Positions 8,439 to 16,206 of a stretch of 64,000 bases of DNA are shown here, in pieces. How positions within the stretch are numbered: the first letter of the stretch is position 1; every line of letters begins with the position of its first letter. A model generated the notes under the pieces. It was not told the origin of the DNA. It ran no database searches and saw only the letters and a program-made list of their open reading frames with translations. The position numbers and the translations under genes are program-made. The stretch lies in assembly GCF_003202915.1 (NCBI RefSeq), contig NZ_QGLP01000005.1, positions 1-64,000 on the forward strand. Reading direction: 5' to 3'. This stretch comes from Gilliamella apicola (GTDB taxonomy: Bacteria; Pseudomonadota; Gammaproteobacteria; Enterobacterales; Orbaceae).

Positions 8439-8864
8439 ATGTTTGATTCATTTGATAAGTATATTAGTTTGTTTTCTGATCATATTGAAGCTAATGACTA
8501 TTGGCACGATATTGGTAGCTTACATGCTAGTGAACTTATAGATAAATTTGATAATAAAGACTGGTTGGCATTAACGGATACTATAATAAATAAATCTGAT
8601 AATTGGTTGGCTCGTTTTTGTGAATCAGTAGATAATATAACCAATATAATGGTTTTACCAATTTTAACTTATGCTATAGAGCGTAGTAATAAAGAATTAT
8701 CTATGAAAGCATTAGATGCAATTAATTCAATTTTATCTTCAAATATAGATTTTACTAATTATATGATAAGTATTAAAAATGCTATTGATAAAGTGAAACC
8801 AAAAGCAGATAAAGTGGAGTTGGCAGTTTTGAGTTCTTTAGAAAATAAAATAAGTAATAACTAA
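8439..8864 (+). CDS. Putative immunity protein for the EndoU toxin
   Basis: 141 residues, starting three bases after the EndoU stop. It is predicted largely helical and acidic, with WLALTDTIINKSDNWLARF and a LPILTYAIERSNKE segment. I recognise no named family. Position directly behind an EndoU domain is the evidence for an antidote role. The gene is intact although its toxin is interrupted. Confidence 0.65.
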   Translation: MFDSFDKYISLFSDHIEANDYWHDIGSLHASELIDKFDNKDWLALTDTIINKSDNWLARFCESVDNITNIMVLPILTYAIERSNKELSMKALDAINSILSSNIDFTNYMISIKNAIDKVKPKADKVELAVLSSLENKISNN

Positions 8865-8874
8865 TTATGAGAAC

Positions 8875-8906
8875 AAAAAATCCCAGCCAAAAACTGGGAT
8901 TTTTTA
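8875..8906. terminator. Terminator after the EndoU immunity gene
   Basis: AAAAAATCCCAG pairs with CTGGGATTTTTT around a short loop. The A and T flanks make it usable in both directions: it ends the immunity transcript and could end the antisense SymE-like gene. Confidence 0.78.
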
Positions 8907-9146
8907 TATCTGCGATCTATCTCTCGCAAGTTTAACAATCAACTTTTTTTGCTTAATTTTAATCACCACGGGTTTACCGGTGGTAAAACCAAGTTATTCA
9001 AGCCAGCGCCCTTTAATGATCATCTGTGGGCTTGGATTGGGTTTACCAAGGTTCGGAGCGTAGCCCATGGTATAAAAGCATTCAATGGGTTGTTGTATTG
9101 GTGCTTTGTATGTGCTGGGTTTCAGCTTAGAAAGTGCCATAGCCAT
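8904..9146 (-). pseudogene. SymE-like type I toxin pseudogene with one stop codon
   Basis: On the minus strand a frame of 81 codons begins MAMALSKLKPS, runs through MGYAPNLGK and reaches IKGRWLE, a TAA at 8994-8996, and then LGFTTGKPVVIKIKQKKLIV. This is the SymE core (GNWLEEAGF followed by V-V-I/V strands) with the expected E-x-x-GF context changed to a stop. It lies antisense between two cassettes and just beyond the terminator. Confidence 0.68.
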
Positions 9147-9156
9147 AGTCAATTAG

Positions 9157-9258
9157 TGGACAACACACGAAGCACGTTGGACTGTTGATATAAAAGGGAA
9201 TCCTCAAATGATGAGACTTGAGAATGGTCTTAAAAATATAGAATTGAAATTTAGGTAA
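9157..9258 (+). pseudogene. 3' tail of a cassette-2-type toxin
   Basis: In one frame this reads WTVDIKGNPQMM and ends IELKFR-stop, matching the end of the toxin at 3176-4321 (WTIDIRNNP and AEIKFR). Just upstream, DNTRST is in another frame, so one extra T breaks the gene. The same break is present at 14198-14301, so the two copies share an ancestor. Confidence 0.65.
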
Positions 9259-9265
9259 TATAAAT

Positions 9266-9616
9266 ATGCTAACATCACAAGAGTATAATCGTATAAAGAC
9301 TTATTCTGAATTTGGATCTTTCTATTTATTATGGGGGCAATGTTTTCCTGCTTCTAGTGAAGTCAGTAACTATTCATATGAAGAAAATAAAAAAAATTTT
9401 TTTGAAGTATTAAGCAAGTTGTTAAAAGATGGTTATTTAAAGCTACATAAAAAAGGGGTTTTGTTAAAAGGATCTATTGATAAGCAAATACAAAAATTTT
9501 ATATGGCCTTCCCTAATACTGAAGAAAATATGGAGGATGGGCTTTGGTTTTATTTTGATGATTGTCCTGCTGAGCCCGCTTGGTTAAAAAAAGATGGGAC
9601 AATAGAGTTTTGTTAA
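9266..9616 (+). CDS. DUF596-family immunity protein, second type
   Basis: 116 residues, seven bases after the toxin-tail stop. The layout is the same as at 4331-4714: FGSFYLLWGQCFPAS, FFEVLSKLLKDGYLKLHKKG, a DKQIQKFYMAFP segment and FDDCPAEPAWLKKDG at the end. It is clearly diverged from the first copy. It is retained although its toxin is reduced to a tail, so it could protect against a toxin carried by other cells. Confidence 0.72.
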   Translation: MLTSQEYNRIKTYSEFGSFYLLWGQCFPASSEVSNYSYEENKKNFFEVLSKLLKDGYLKLHKKGVLLKGSIDKQIQKFYMAFPNTEENMEDGLWFYFDDCPAEPAWLKKDGTIEFC

Positions 9617-9706
9617 TTTAACTAATAAAAAAATTTTTTATTCAATTCTGCAATAGAAATTACAGAAATAAATTAATTATTTATTAACTTTATTATTTAA
9701 CTTAAA

Positions 9707-9871
9707 CGTCAAACTGAAAAGGAAATAAAAAGTGCTTTTGAAAATTCCAAAAGAATACCAAACACAGAAATGTGGGAAGGAACGTCTTCAAGTGGTTTAA
9801 AAATGCAAGGGTTTTATAAAAAACCTGATGGAACAGGAGCAACAGCATGGCCTATTTATGGGAAAAAATAA
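9707..9871 (+). pseudogene. EndoU-like toxin 3' fragment, copy 1
   Basis: The frame reads RQTEKEIKSAFENSK, then SSSGLKMQGFYKK and GTGATAWPIYGKK before the stop. It matches the better fragment at 20824-21120, which still has the FFPKHWS EndoU motif. The 5' break here is at the same place as in the copy at 14347-14511. No catalytic histidine remains. Confidence 0.62.
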
Positions 9872-9872
9872 T

Positions 9873-10358
9873 ATGTTAAATGATAAAATTATATTCTGGT
9901 GGGATAATTCAAGTTTTCTTCCTACAGGTGGAAAACTTGTAAATCATCCTAACAGCAAAAAGATATTTGGCTTTGGAGCAAGAGAAATAGCTGATTGGCT
10001 AAGAGTTGATATTCAATATTCAATAAACTCAGTCAATATCTGGATTAATAATCTAACCGATTTAGCGAATAGTCGAGCACCGGACGGCATGTTTGGTGTT
10101 GGTAATGCTCATTGGGTATTAATTACCGGTGATTACGTTTTTATTGGTACTGAATATGTTGAAGAGCAACAGGTGCTCCTTACTAGGGAACAGCTTTTAT
10201 ATATTCTGGAACAATATAAAGCCTTTTTAGAAGGGAACTATGAAGATCCTAATAATCCACCCGCTCCGATAGATGTAGAGTTTATTGCCGAAGGGCAAGA
10301 GGCGGTTGATCTCTATAATAGTTTAGAAGGAAGTCATCAAGTTTTCTATCTTGAATAA
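9873..10358 (+). CDS. Immunity protein paired with EndoU-like fragment, copy 1
   Basis: The ATG at 9873, just after the toxin-fragment stop, is preferred to an earlier one at 9828 inside the fragment. The first about 55 residues (IFWWDNSSFLPTGGK) differ from the two homologues at 14514 and 21124. From INSVNIWINNLTDLANSR onward the three are nearly identical, including APDGMFGVGNAHWVLITGD and AEGQEAVDLYNSLEGSH. I do not know the family. The final codons run straight into the conserved CdiA stretch (NNEDEQNRLN). Confidence 0.7.
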   Translation: MLNDKIIFWWDNSSFLPTGGKLVNHPNSKKIFGFGAREIADWLRVDIQYSINSVNIWINNLTDLANSRAPDGMFGVGNAHWVLITGDYVFIGTEYVEEQQVLLTREQLLYILEQYKAFLEGNYEDPNNPPAPIDVEFIAEGQEAVDLYNSLEGSHQVFYLE

Positions 10359-10670
10359 CGAGGATGAGCAGAACAGATTAAACACTGTTACTAGCTTAAA
10401 AGAGTTAGGAGAGCAGGTTAAAGAGCTCGAACGCACTATTCATAAAGATGCAGGTAAAGACTCACAAGATGGCAAAATGGGCAATGACTTTAGTAAAGGC
10501 GTTGACTCAGCCGTATCAATTATTACCGGCGATATAACTGGCGGCCTAGCTGGCGCCAGTGCGCCATGGTTAGCGGAGCAGATAAAACTGCACACTGGGC
10601 ATATATATCCAACGCTATTGATTATGGCAAAAGCCGAGGTGTTAAACTTATTGTAACAGAGGTGAAATAA
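10351..10670 (+). pseudogene. Collapsed cdiA-CT cassette: pre-toxin start fused to the last bases of the EC869-like toxin
   Basis: The conserved CdiA stretch begins at GAGGATGAGCAGA inside the end of the preceding immunity gene and continues to AEQIKLHTGH. It then jumps at CATATA to the last about 70 bases of the toxin found at 1803-1871. The join is out of frame, so the open frame ends at 10656 with YPTLLIMAKAEVLNLL, while the toxin's own stop at 10668-10670 still overlaps the next ATG. The pre-toxin domain, VENN and nearly all the toxin are lost. Confidence 0.75.
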
Positions 10671-11167
10671 TGGATTTTACAAAACAAGAGAGGTTTTCTG
10701 CTGGAGCGTATGAAAATCAAGATTTTATCAATATTAGCACTTTTTCTGGATATAATCGACAAGCTAGAGATCCTGATGGTGCAAATCTATTATTATCAAA
10801 AGATGCGTCTAACGAAGAATTAGGTCAGGCGGCACTATTAGCTTTGTCTAAAAGCCGAAAAATAGCACAAAGCGAGATAGCTACTTTTTTTGATAGAGAT
10901 AATGTCAATCAACGCTATAATAATTGGGTTGCTAATTTAATGGACAAATATGGTTATAAAACCAAACGAGCGTTATTTAAAAAGATGATGCAATGCTCAA
11001 TTGAAATTAGAGATGGCGTTTTAACTATTTCTCCTTCTATTCATGAAAAGCTAGAAGGTTGGGGGGGGGACGATTTTACCGAAAGTAATAAAGTCATTTT
11101 ACCTATTAATAGCTCACCAGAAGAAATTGGTGCAGGGCTAAGATTAGCATTTAGTCGTTGTCGCTAA
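10670..11167 (+). CDS. CdiI immunity protein, duplicate of 1871-2368
   Basis: By eye it matches the first copy base for base over 498 bases, including the nine-G run (11061-11069). The identity continues into the hairpin and then fades in the SymE remnant. Two such copies in decaying DNA imply a recent duplication or gene conversion. Here it has no toxin partner, so it acts, if expressed, as a stand-alone immunity gene. Confidence 0.82.
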   Translation: MDFTKQERFSAGAYENQDFINISTFSGYNRQARDPDGANLLLSKDASNEELGQAALLALSKSRKIAQSEIATFFDRDNVNQRYNNWVANLMDKYGYKTKRALFKKMMQCSIEIRDGVLTISPSIHEKLEGWGGDDFTESNKVILPINSSPEEIGAGLRLAFSRCR

Positions 11168-11194
11168 TTCCTCAATATCTTTTTTTATTGTTTG

Positions 11195-11224
11195 CCATTT
11201 CTGCGATTTTTATCGCAGAAATGG
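11195..11224. terminator. Perfect 13-bp hairpin, second copy
   Basis: Same sequence and position relative to the immunity gene as 2396-2425. Confidence 0.6.
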
Positions 11225-11268
11225 AGCAATTATTTATCAATAATGTGATCTACTTAGCAAGTAGAAAA

Positions 11269-11346
11269 TTAGCTTATCTTTTTAGTGTTAATCGTGATGA
11301 ACTTATCTGTAATGAATCCGACTTCACTCAGCCGTAAGTAGCTTTT
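11269..11346 (-). pseudogene. SymE-like 3' remnant, second copy
   Basis: Nearly the same as 2471-2548 (minus strand LSEVGFITDKF and then VTINTKK-like residues). It marks the right end of the duplicated segment. Just beyond it, near 11380, the sequence changes to the end of another toxin (NGKPVGW-stop at 11442-11444). Confidence 0.5.
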
Positions 11347-11444
11347 ACTAATGAATATTTTGTGCCAATAAATGAAGAAATAAAGACGGATTAATTACAA
11401 TTGAACATAACTCTATAATGAATGGTAAACCAGTGGGGTGGTAG

Positions 11445-11985
11445 ATGAGCGAATCTCTAAGTGTATTTTTTGAGAACCCAATAATTATTGATGTTGTAAA
11501 ACTTGCTAATGAAACAAAAAAAAATTTTTAATTTCCTTTTAGGTGTTCAAAATATAGAGTGTAATCTTATTTTTTTAAATAAAAACGATGAAAGGATTGG
11601 TAGATTAAACCCTGATTCAAATCAACTATATAAATTTATTGAAACTAATATTTTAGGATACGGAGGCTATATTTTATATATGCCAGATGAATATTGGGAA
11701 TATCATAGTGACAAAAAACTTTATGAATTTAGCTTGAATGAAATTAGTTTTGATAAAAAAAGTGCCTTATTTTTAGTTCAGTTATCAATGCTTATATCAA
11801 TAGCTCAACAAGCTGAATGTGATTATTTATATGATACAAGTGGTATTTTTAAGGCGACTATTAATGATCAAATTGATATTAGTTATTTCTTAAATTCTCA
11901 TTTAGATCAGGACTCTACATGCTTTGAAAAATCCTTATATACTTTTTATAATAAGTTGAATATAAAAAGCATTAACCATAGATAA
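11445..11985 (+). pseudogene. Immunity gene split at a nine-A run
   Basis: The ATG at 11445 directly follows a toxin stop (TAG 11442-11444) and opens MSESLSVFFENPIIIDVV. At the nine-A run (11516-11524) this frame ends in TAA, while the next frame continues with IFNFLLGVQNIECNLIF to 11985. Joined, the product would be about 180 residues, which is plausible for an immunity protein. Family unknown. The downstream part alone has an ATG at about 11509. It is either a broken gene or one switched by slippage in the run. Confidence 0.6.
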
Positions 11986-12030
11986 CGTTGAATGACTTAT
12001 TTAGGTAATGATAGTTCAAAAATATAATTT

Positions 12031-12066
12031 AATTCAGTTCTGCGGTCTTCATCGCAGAACTGAATT
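12031..12066. terminator. Perfect 14-bp hairpin at the SymE 3' end
   Basis: AATTCAGTTCTGCG pairs exactly with CGCAGAACTGAATT. On the minus strand it follows the SymE-like stop by about 14 bases, so it is probably the SymE terminator. It also lies behind the preceding immunity gene on the plus strand. Confidence 0.65.
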
Positions 12067-12079
12067 AATTTTTTATCAA

Positions 12080-12351
12080 CTATGCGATCTGCTTCCCAAG
12101 TTCGATAATTAATTTCCTCTTTTTAGCGGTAACGGTCACCGATTGCCCGGTTGTAAAGCCGGCTTGTTCCAGCCAATTGTCTTTAAGATGCTGTGCAGGG
12201 GGGTGCTGTAGTGGATGTGAGCCTCTTTGGCTTTGGTTTCGTGGCGGGAGCTGATGTAACCAACAGTGTAATGACGTTGCGACGTCTCTCGCAGGGTTTT
12301 ATCGGTGGCTTTGGTTTTAGTGGTTTTTGCCGTAGAATGGGCGTTAGTCAT
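12080..12351 (-). pseudogene. SymE-like type I toxin gene, frameshifted at a six-C run
   Basis: This is the most complete SymE-like gene here. An AAGGAG site precedes the ATG at 12351. The N-terminal part reads GYISSRHETKAKEAHI. At the six-C run (plus-strand G, 12198-12203) the frame continues as HSILKTIGWNK and stops near 12136. The next frame carries the conserved core HLKDNWLEQAGFTTGQSV and ends LIIELGKQIA. One extra C would join them as STPPAQHLKDNWLEQ. SymE proteins are SOS-linked toxins controlled by an antisense RNA in E. coli. The frameshift may be decay or phase switching. Confidence 0.68.
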
Positions 12352-12441
12352 GATAACTACTCCTTAGTTGCTAGTTATTGTGATTAGCAGTGGTAACAAG
12401 TTGCTGCTTGTTACTACTGCATTATTGTTGAGAATAACTTC

Positions 12442-13620
12442 TTGGGGCATCAGGATCAAAGCCGTTTAGTGCAATTGAGAAAAAAACGAGATGAGAGTTT
12501 CTTAACTCAGGCAGAAAAAATAGAGATGTTTATGCTTGATGAGTTAGATCAAAAAGGCGATTACCTTATTGGTAAATACTATAAAGATCCGAACTCTTTG
12601 ACTGATGCTGAAGCTCAACAATTGAGGTATTCTTTAACACGTTATTATCAACAAGTTGAAGGGATGAGTGGAAAAGAAGCCGCAAAGCAATCTATTAATG
12701 ATTTATTAACAGGTAATTGGGGATATCGAGCTCATAATTATGATTATCCATATCTTGGTTACAAAGAGCAGAAAATTGAGTGGATGGATAATTATTTCGA
12801 AGATAAATCAATTTTTGACAGAATATTGGGGGGCCGACCACAAAGTGAAGATGAAAAATATTTTCAAGGTGAATATGCTTGGCAACAATATCTGAAGGCA
12901 ACAGAATGGGAACGTGAAGTTGGTCGTCCGGTAATGAATTTTTTACCAGGTGGTATAGGTTTCATTTATAATTCTATTGATACATTACAAGGAAGCTATG
13001 CATTAGGCGAAGGGATTGGTCAAATTTATCGTGACGGTAAATTTACAACTGATACTGTATTGAAGCTTACTGATGGTGTTTTAACGTTTACACCAGTAGT
13101 TGTTTCTAAATCAATTCATAAGGGTAATTCAACAGGAATAATAAATGATGATATTCTGAGTAATTATCCTCAAATGGGGCTTGCTCCAGAGCCTAATGCC
13201 ATAGGCAATATAAATTCAGGAAAAATGGGTTCCATGACCATTGAAAAAGGAGCATCTCTAAATGCAGATGAATTGAAAGCAGGTATTGGTTTTTTAGGCT
13301 TGGGTTATGATGTCATTGCCAAAAAAGAAGTTAATCTAAATCACGTAAAAACTCCAGATTTTTATGTTGAAGGAATTGGCAAAGTTGATGTTTATACGCC
13401 AGAAATTCTTAGAACAAAAACTATTTTAAATATGATAGAGAAAAAGAATAATCAAACAAATTCTATCATTATTCAAGCGGATCTACCAAAAAGTCAAATA
13501 ACAGAAATAGTTAACAGAACTTGGGGTAAACCAAGTACTAATAATATTAACACCCTATTCTTTCAAAATTCTATAGGGCGGATTTATCGATATGATCGAC
13601 CTAATAAAGGAGGGAAATAA
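12442..13620 (+). CDS. cdiA-CT cassette starting at VENN: CdiA tRNase-like toxin
   Basis: The first codons of the open stretch spell VENN (12427-12438), and a TTG at 12442 is the first possible start. Everything upstream of VENN is replaced by the SymE region, so the cassette was captured or trimmed exactly at the toxin boundary. A long helical part (about 250 residues) is followed by the toxin domain: LNADELKAGIGFLGLGYDV, TPDFYVEGIGKVDVYTP, a Lys-rich helix and TWGKPSTNNINTLFFQNS. This matches the CdiA C-terminal tRNase-like domain as I recall it, with E, D and V-D-V-Y in the expected order. The toxin is intact but has no delivery part. Confidence 0.75.
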   Translation: MGHQDQSRLVQLRKKRDESFLTQAEKIEMFMLDELDQKGDYLIGKYYKDPNSLTDAEAQQLRYSLTRYYQQVEGMSGKEAAKQSINDLLTGNWGYRAHNYDYPYLGYKEQKIEWMDNYFEDKSIFDRILGGRPQSEDEKYFQGEYAWQQYLKATEWEREVGRPVMNFLPGGIGFIYNSIDTLQGSYALGEGIGQIYRDGKFTTDTVLKLTDGVLTFTPVVVSKSIHKGNSTGIINDDILSNYPQMGLAPEPNAIGNINSGKMGSMTIEKGASLNADELKAGIGFLGLGYDVIAKKEVNLNHVKTPDFYVEGIGKVDVYTPEILRTKTILNMIEKKNNQTNSIIIQADLPKSQITEIVNRTWGKPSTNNINTLFFQNSIGRIYRYDRPNKGGK

Positions 13621-13887
13621 ATGTCTAAACTTGGATGCTCATGTGGGCATGTAATGGCGGTACACACAATGCAAGAAGATTTTTTATATGATCTTATTCC
13701 TGTAAAAAATTTTGTAGAAATACTTGAAGCTTGGGATGAAATACGAAATGATTCATATGCGGATGAGTTTTCTGAATTATATAATAAAGCATCCAAAGAA
13801 GTATATAAATGCCCTTCATGTGGAAGAATATTAATTGAGAGCGATAAAGATCCTAATTATTTTGATTCATATGTAAAAGAAGATTAG
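13621..13887 (+). CDS. Zinc-ribbon-like immunity protein
   Basis: 88 residues beginning directly after the toxin stop, with AGGAGGG inside the toxin end as ribosome-binding site. Cys pairs LGCSCGHVM at the start and YKCPSCGRIL near the end suggest a zinc ribbon. A homologue with the same Cys spacing (ACRCGF and YCTHCQR) follows the related toxin pseudogene at 15732-15995. The consistent pairing with the tRNase-like toxin supports an antidote role. Confidence 0.7.
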   Translation: MSKLGCSCGHVMAVHTMQEDFLYDLIPVKNFVEILEAWDEIRNDSYADEFSELYNKASKEVYKCPSCGRILIESDKDPNYFDSYVKED

Positions 13888-13905
13888 CATTCTTGAGTTA
13901 CTTCT

Positions 13906-13933
13906 CAGTTCTGCGTTCTGTTTCGCAGAACTG
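13906..13933. terminator. Hairpin after the zinc-ribbon immunity gene
   Basis: CAGTTCTGCG and CGCAGAACTG form a 10-bp perfect stem. It belongs to the same hairpin family as 12031-12066 and 20666-20693, here with only a very weak SymE trace beyond it. Confidence 0.55.
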
Positions 13934-14197
13934 GTTAAATTATTTATAGATTATGCAATCTACTTGACCTGTTCAACAATTATTAAGTGGTAATGAACAG
14001 TAGTCTGAATTGAGTCCGAATTTACCCAACAAGAGGATTTTAAAGGTAATCAGTGCAGGATAATATCCTTTGTTATAGTTAACTTTTTTACGCATAACTC
14101 CGCCAAATTATGACCAGTTCATTCATATTCAAATATCAATAAGACGGTATACACTTCTCAATTATTTTTACAAAACAAACCTCAAGAAACTAAATTA

Positions 14198-14301
14198 GTG
14201 GACAAAACACGAAGCACGTTGGACTGTTGATATAAAAGGGAACCCATCAAATGATGGGGCTAGTGAAGGGTCTTAAGAATAGAGAATTAAAATTTAGGTA
14301 A
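14198..14301 (+). pseudogene. 3' tail of cassette-2-type toxin, second remnant
   Basis: DKTRST, then after a frameshift WTVDIKGNP, and a final ELKFR-stop. It is close to 9157-9258 and carries the same inserted T. Unlike that copy, no DUF596 gene follows: AATATAAA runs directly into the stretch that lies beyond the DUF596 gene in the other copy, so the immunity gene was deleted here. Confidence 0.6.
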
Positions 14302-14346
14302 TATAAACATTACTTTATTAACTTTATCATCTAACTTAAGCATAAA

Positions 14347-14511
14347 ACTGAAAAGGAAATAAAAAGTGCTTTTGAAAATTCAAAACCACATCCTAAAAAT
14401 GATGAAATGTGGTCAGGAACGTCTTCAAGTGGAATAGAAATGCAAGGTTTCTATAAAATACCAAATGGTACAGGCGCAACAGCGTGGCCGGTTTATAATA
14501 AAGGTAAATAA
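14347..14511 (+). pseudogene. EndoU-like toxin 3' fragment, copy 2
   Basis: TEKEIKSAFENSKPH, SSSGIEMQGFYK and GTGATAWPVYNKGK-stop. The left break is the same as in copy 1 (9707). It is followed two bases later by its immunity gene. Confidence 0.6.
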
Positions 14512-14513
14512 TA

Positions 14514-15005
14514 ATGAAAAATAGAAAAATATATTTTGATTGGATAGATTTTTATGATGGATTCTACCCATCAGGAAGGTTGCCTGAGGAAAATATTCGA
14601 TATACACCTAAACAGGGTTACGGTGTATGTGAGATTGCATCTTTGCTATCAGATGAAATCCAATACTCAGTTAACTCAGTCAATATCTGGATTAATAATC
14701 TAACCGATTTAGCGAATAGTCGAGCACCAGACGGCATGTTTGGTGTTGGTAATGCTCATTGGGTATTGATTACCGGCGATTACGTTTTTATTGGTACTGA
14801 ATATGTTGAAAGGCAACAGGTGATCCTCAATAGGGAACAGCTTTTATATGTTCTGGAACAATATAAAGCTTTTTTAGAAGGGAACTATAGAGATCCTAAT
14901 AATCCACCTGCTCCGATAGATGTAGAGTTTATTGCCGAGGGGCAAGAGGCGGTTGATCTCTATAATAGTTTAGAAGGAAGTCATCATGTTCTCTATCTTG
15001 AATAA
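14514..15005 (+). CDS. Immunity protein paired with EndoU-like fragment, copy 2
   Basis: 163 residues from MKNRKIYFDWIDFYDGF. The N-terminal third matches copy 3 (21124-21615); copy 1 has a different N-terminal third. From SVNSVNIWINNLTDLANS to the end all three agree. The gene ends inside the sequence that begins the next conserved CdiA stretch, as at 10358 and 21615. Family not recognised. Confidence 0.7.
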   Translation: MKNRKIYFDWIDFYDGFYPSGRLPEENIRYTPKQGYGVCEIASLLSDEIQYSVNSVNIWINNLTDLANSRAPDGMFGVGNAHWVLITGDYVFIGTEYVERQQVILNREQLLYVLEQYKAFLEGNYRDPNNPPAPIDVEFIAEGQEAVDLYNSLEGSHHVLYLE

Positions 15006-15732
15006 CGAGGATGAGCAGACCAGACTAAACATTGTCACTAGCTTAAAAGAGTTAGGAGAGCAGGTAAAAGAGCTCGAACGCACTATTCATAAAGATGCCG
15101 GTAAAGACTCAAAAGATGGCAAAATGGGCAATGACTTTAGTAAAGGCGTTGACTCAGCCGTATCAATTTATAAATAATAACCATGCAGCAAATCAACAGG
15201 CTAATAAAAACAGTAATTTTGATGAGCATGAAGTAAATGAGAAAGGCTTGGGGAACGCCGTAAAGGGGACGGCAAGCCAAGTAGATAAGGCTGTACAAAC
15301 TGGAAATGGTAATTTACCTATAATTCTTGAAGGTAAAGTAACTTATGAACCCTTAGCAAAACCAGATGCAAATGAAATCAGAGCTGGTCAAAAATTTGCT
15401 GATTTGGGATATGATGTTACTTATAAGGCCACTGCATCTGACAAAGAGATTAAAAATGTTAGAACTCACGACCTTTGGGTTAGTGGCATTGGCAAAGTTG
15501 ATGTTATAACACCTAAAGTTATAACTGAAAAATCAATGCTTAGACGCATTGAAGAAAAAATAAACAAACGACGGCAGTTATTCTTCAAGTTAATTTATCA
15601 GTTAAGGATATGCAAAGTATAGCATCTAGAACTTGGGAAAAACCGACAACCAATAACATCAATACAGTGTTCTTTCAAAATTCTAAAGGACAAGTTATCA
15701 GATTTGATCGACCTAGCATAAGGAATAAATAA
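14986..15732 (+). pseudogene. Broken cdiA-CT cassette: conserved CdiA stretch plus frameshifted tRNase-like toxin
   Basis: The conserved CdiA stretch (NNEDEQTRLN to GVDSAVS) ends in a stop at 15177. A toxin in another frame follows: PDANEIRAGQKFADLGYDV, THDLWVSGIGKVDVITP. Near 15575 a second shift occurs; the frame that continues reads KQTTAVILQVNLSV, TWEKPTTNNINTVFFQNS and ends at TAA 15730-15732, overlapping the next ATG. It is a homologue of the toxin at 12442-13620. Pre-toxin domain and VENN are missing. At least two frame breaks make it non-functional. Confidence 0.7.
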
Positions 15733-15995
15733 TGTCAAAGTTTGCATGTAGATGTGGATTTATTATGAGTTTGTCTTCTGAAGATAATGAATACGAATAT
15801 TCCATGATTCCTGAAATTAAGATAAGTGAAATTATTGGTATTTTGGACGTAAATAATAATATTATTGATGTGGATGATTTTATTAAAAAAATAGATAGCT
15901 CTAAAAAAGATATATTATATTGTACGCATTGCCAGCGCCTCTGGTTAAGAAATGATGACGGCTCTTATAACTCCTACATAAAAGAAACAGAATAA
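15732..15995 (+). CDS. Zinc-ribbon-like immunity protein, second variant
   Basis: 87 residues, starting in the toxin stop (TAATG). FACRCGFIMSL at the start and YCTHCQRLWLRNDDG near the end match the Cys layout of 13621-13887, with a divergent acidic middle. It remains open although its toxin is broken. Confidence 0.7.
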   Translation: MSKFACRCGFIMSLSSEDNEYEYSMIPEIKISEIIGILDVNNNIIDVDDFIKKIDSSKKDILYCTHCQRLWLRNDDGSYNSYIKETE

Positions 15996-16074
15996 ACGTA
16001 TTAAGACGACTTGAAAAAATAGACTTAATAATGAAAGAGAATCAATAGCTCTAATTTCATAATAAATTTAAAAT

Positions 16075-16162
16075 TGTTGTTTTAGCAAGAGGCAAAGTTA
16101 GAAAAGAAAAAGCTCCTTTCTGATCGTCTTGTATACCAGTGATTGATGATGATGAGGAATAG
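16075..16162 (+). pseudogene. 3' remnant of an Imm7-like gene
   Basis: VVLARGKVRKEKAP, a stop, then after a small shift SCIPVIDDDEE-stop. It corresponds to the last about 30 codons of 6164-6568. The DNA beyond it also follows the copy at 6569-6790. Confidence 0.62.
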
Positions 16163-16206
16163 AATTAATCCCCACCCAACCAGTGTGGAGCTTGTTTTAT
16201 CTCTTA

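Noticed and set aside
8949-9188. Plus-strand open frame of 79 codons
   Set aside because: It is antisense to the SymE-like pseudogene and only picks up the frameshifted toxin tail at its end.
12193-12387. Plus-strand open frame of 64 codons
   Set aside because: It lies wholly opposite the SymE-like gene and has no family; the minus-strand reading carries the SymE motif and a better start site.
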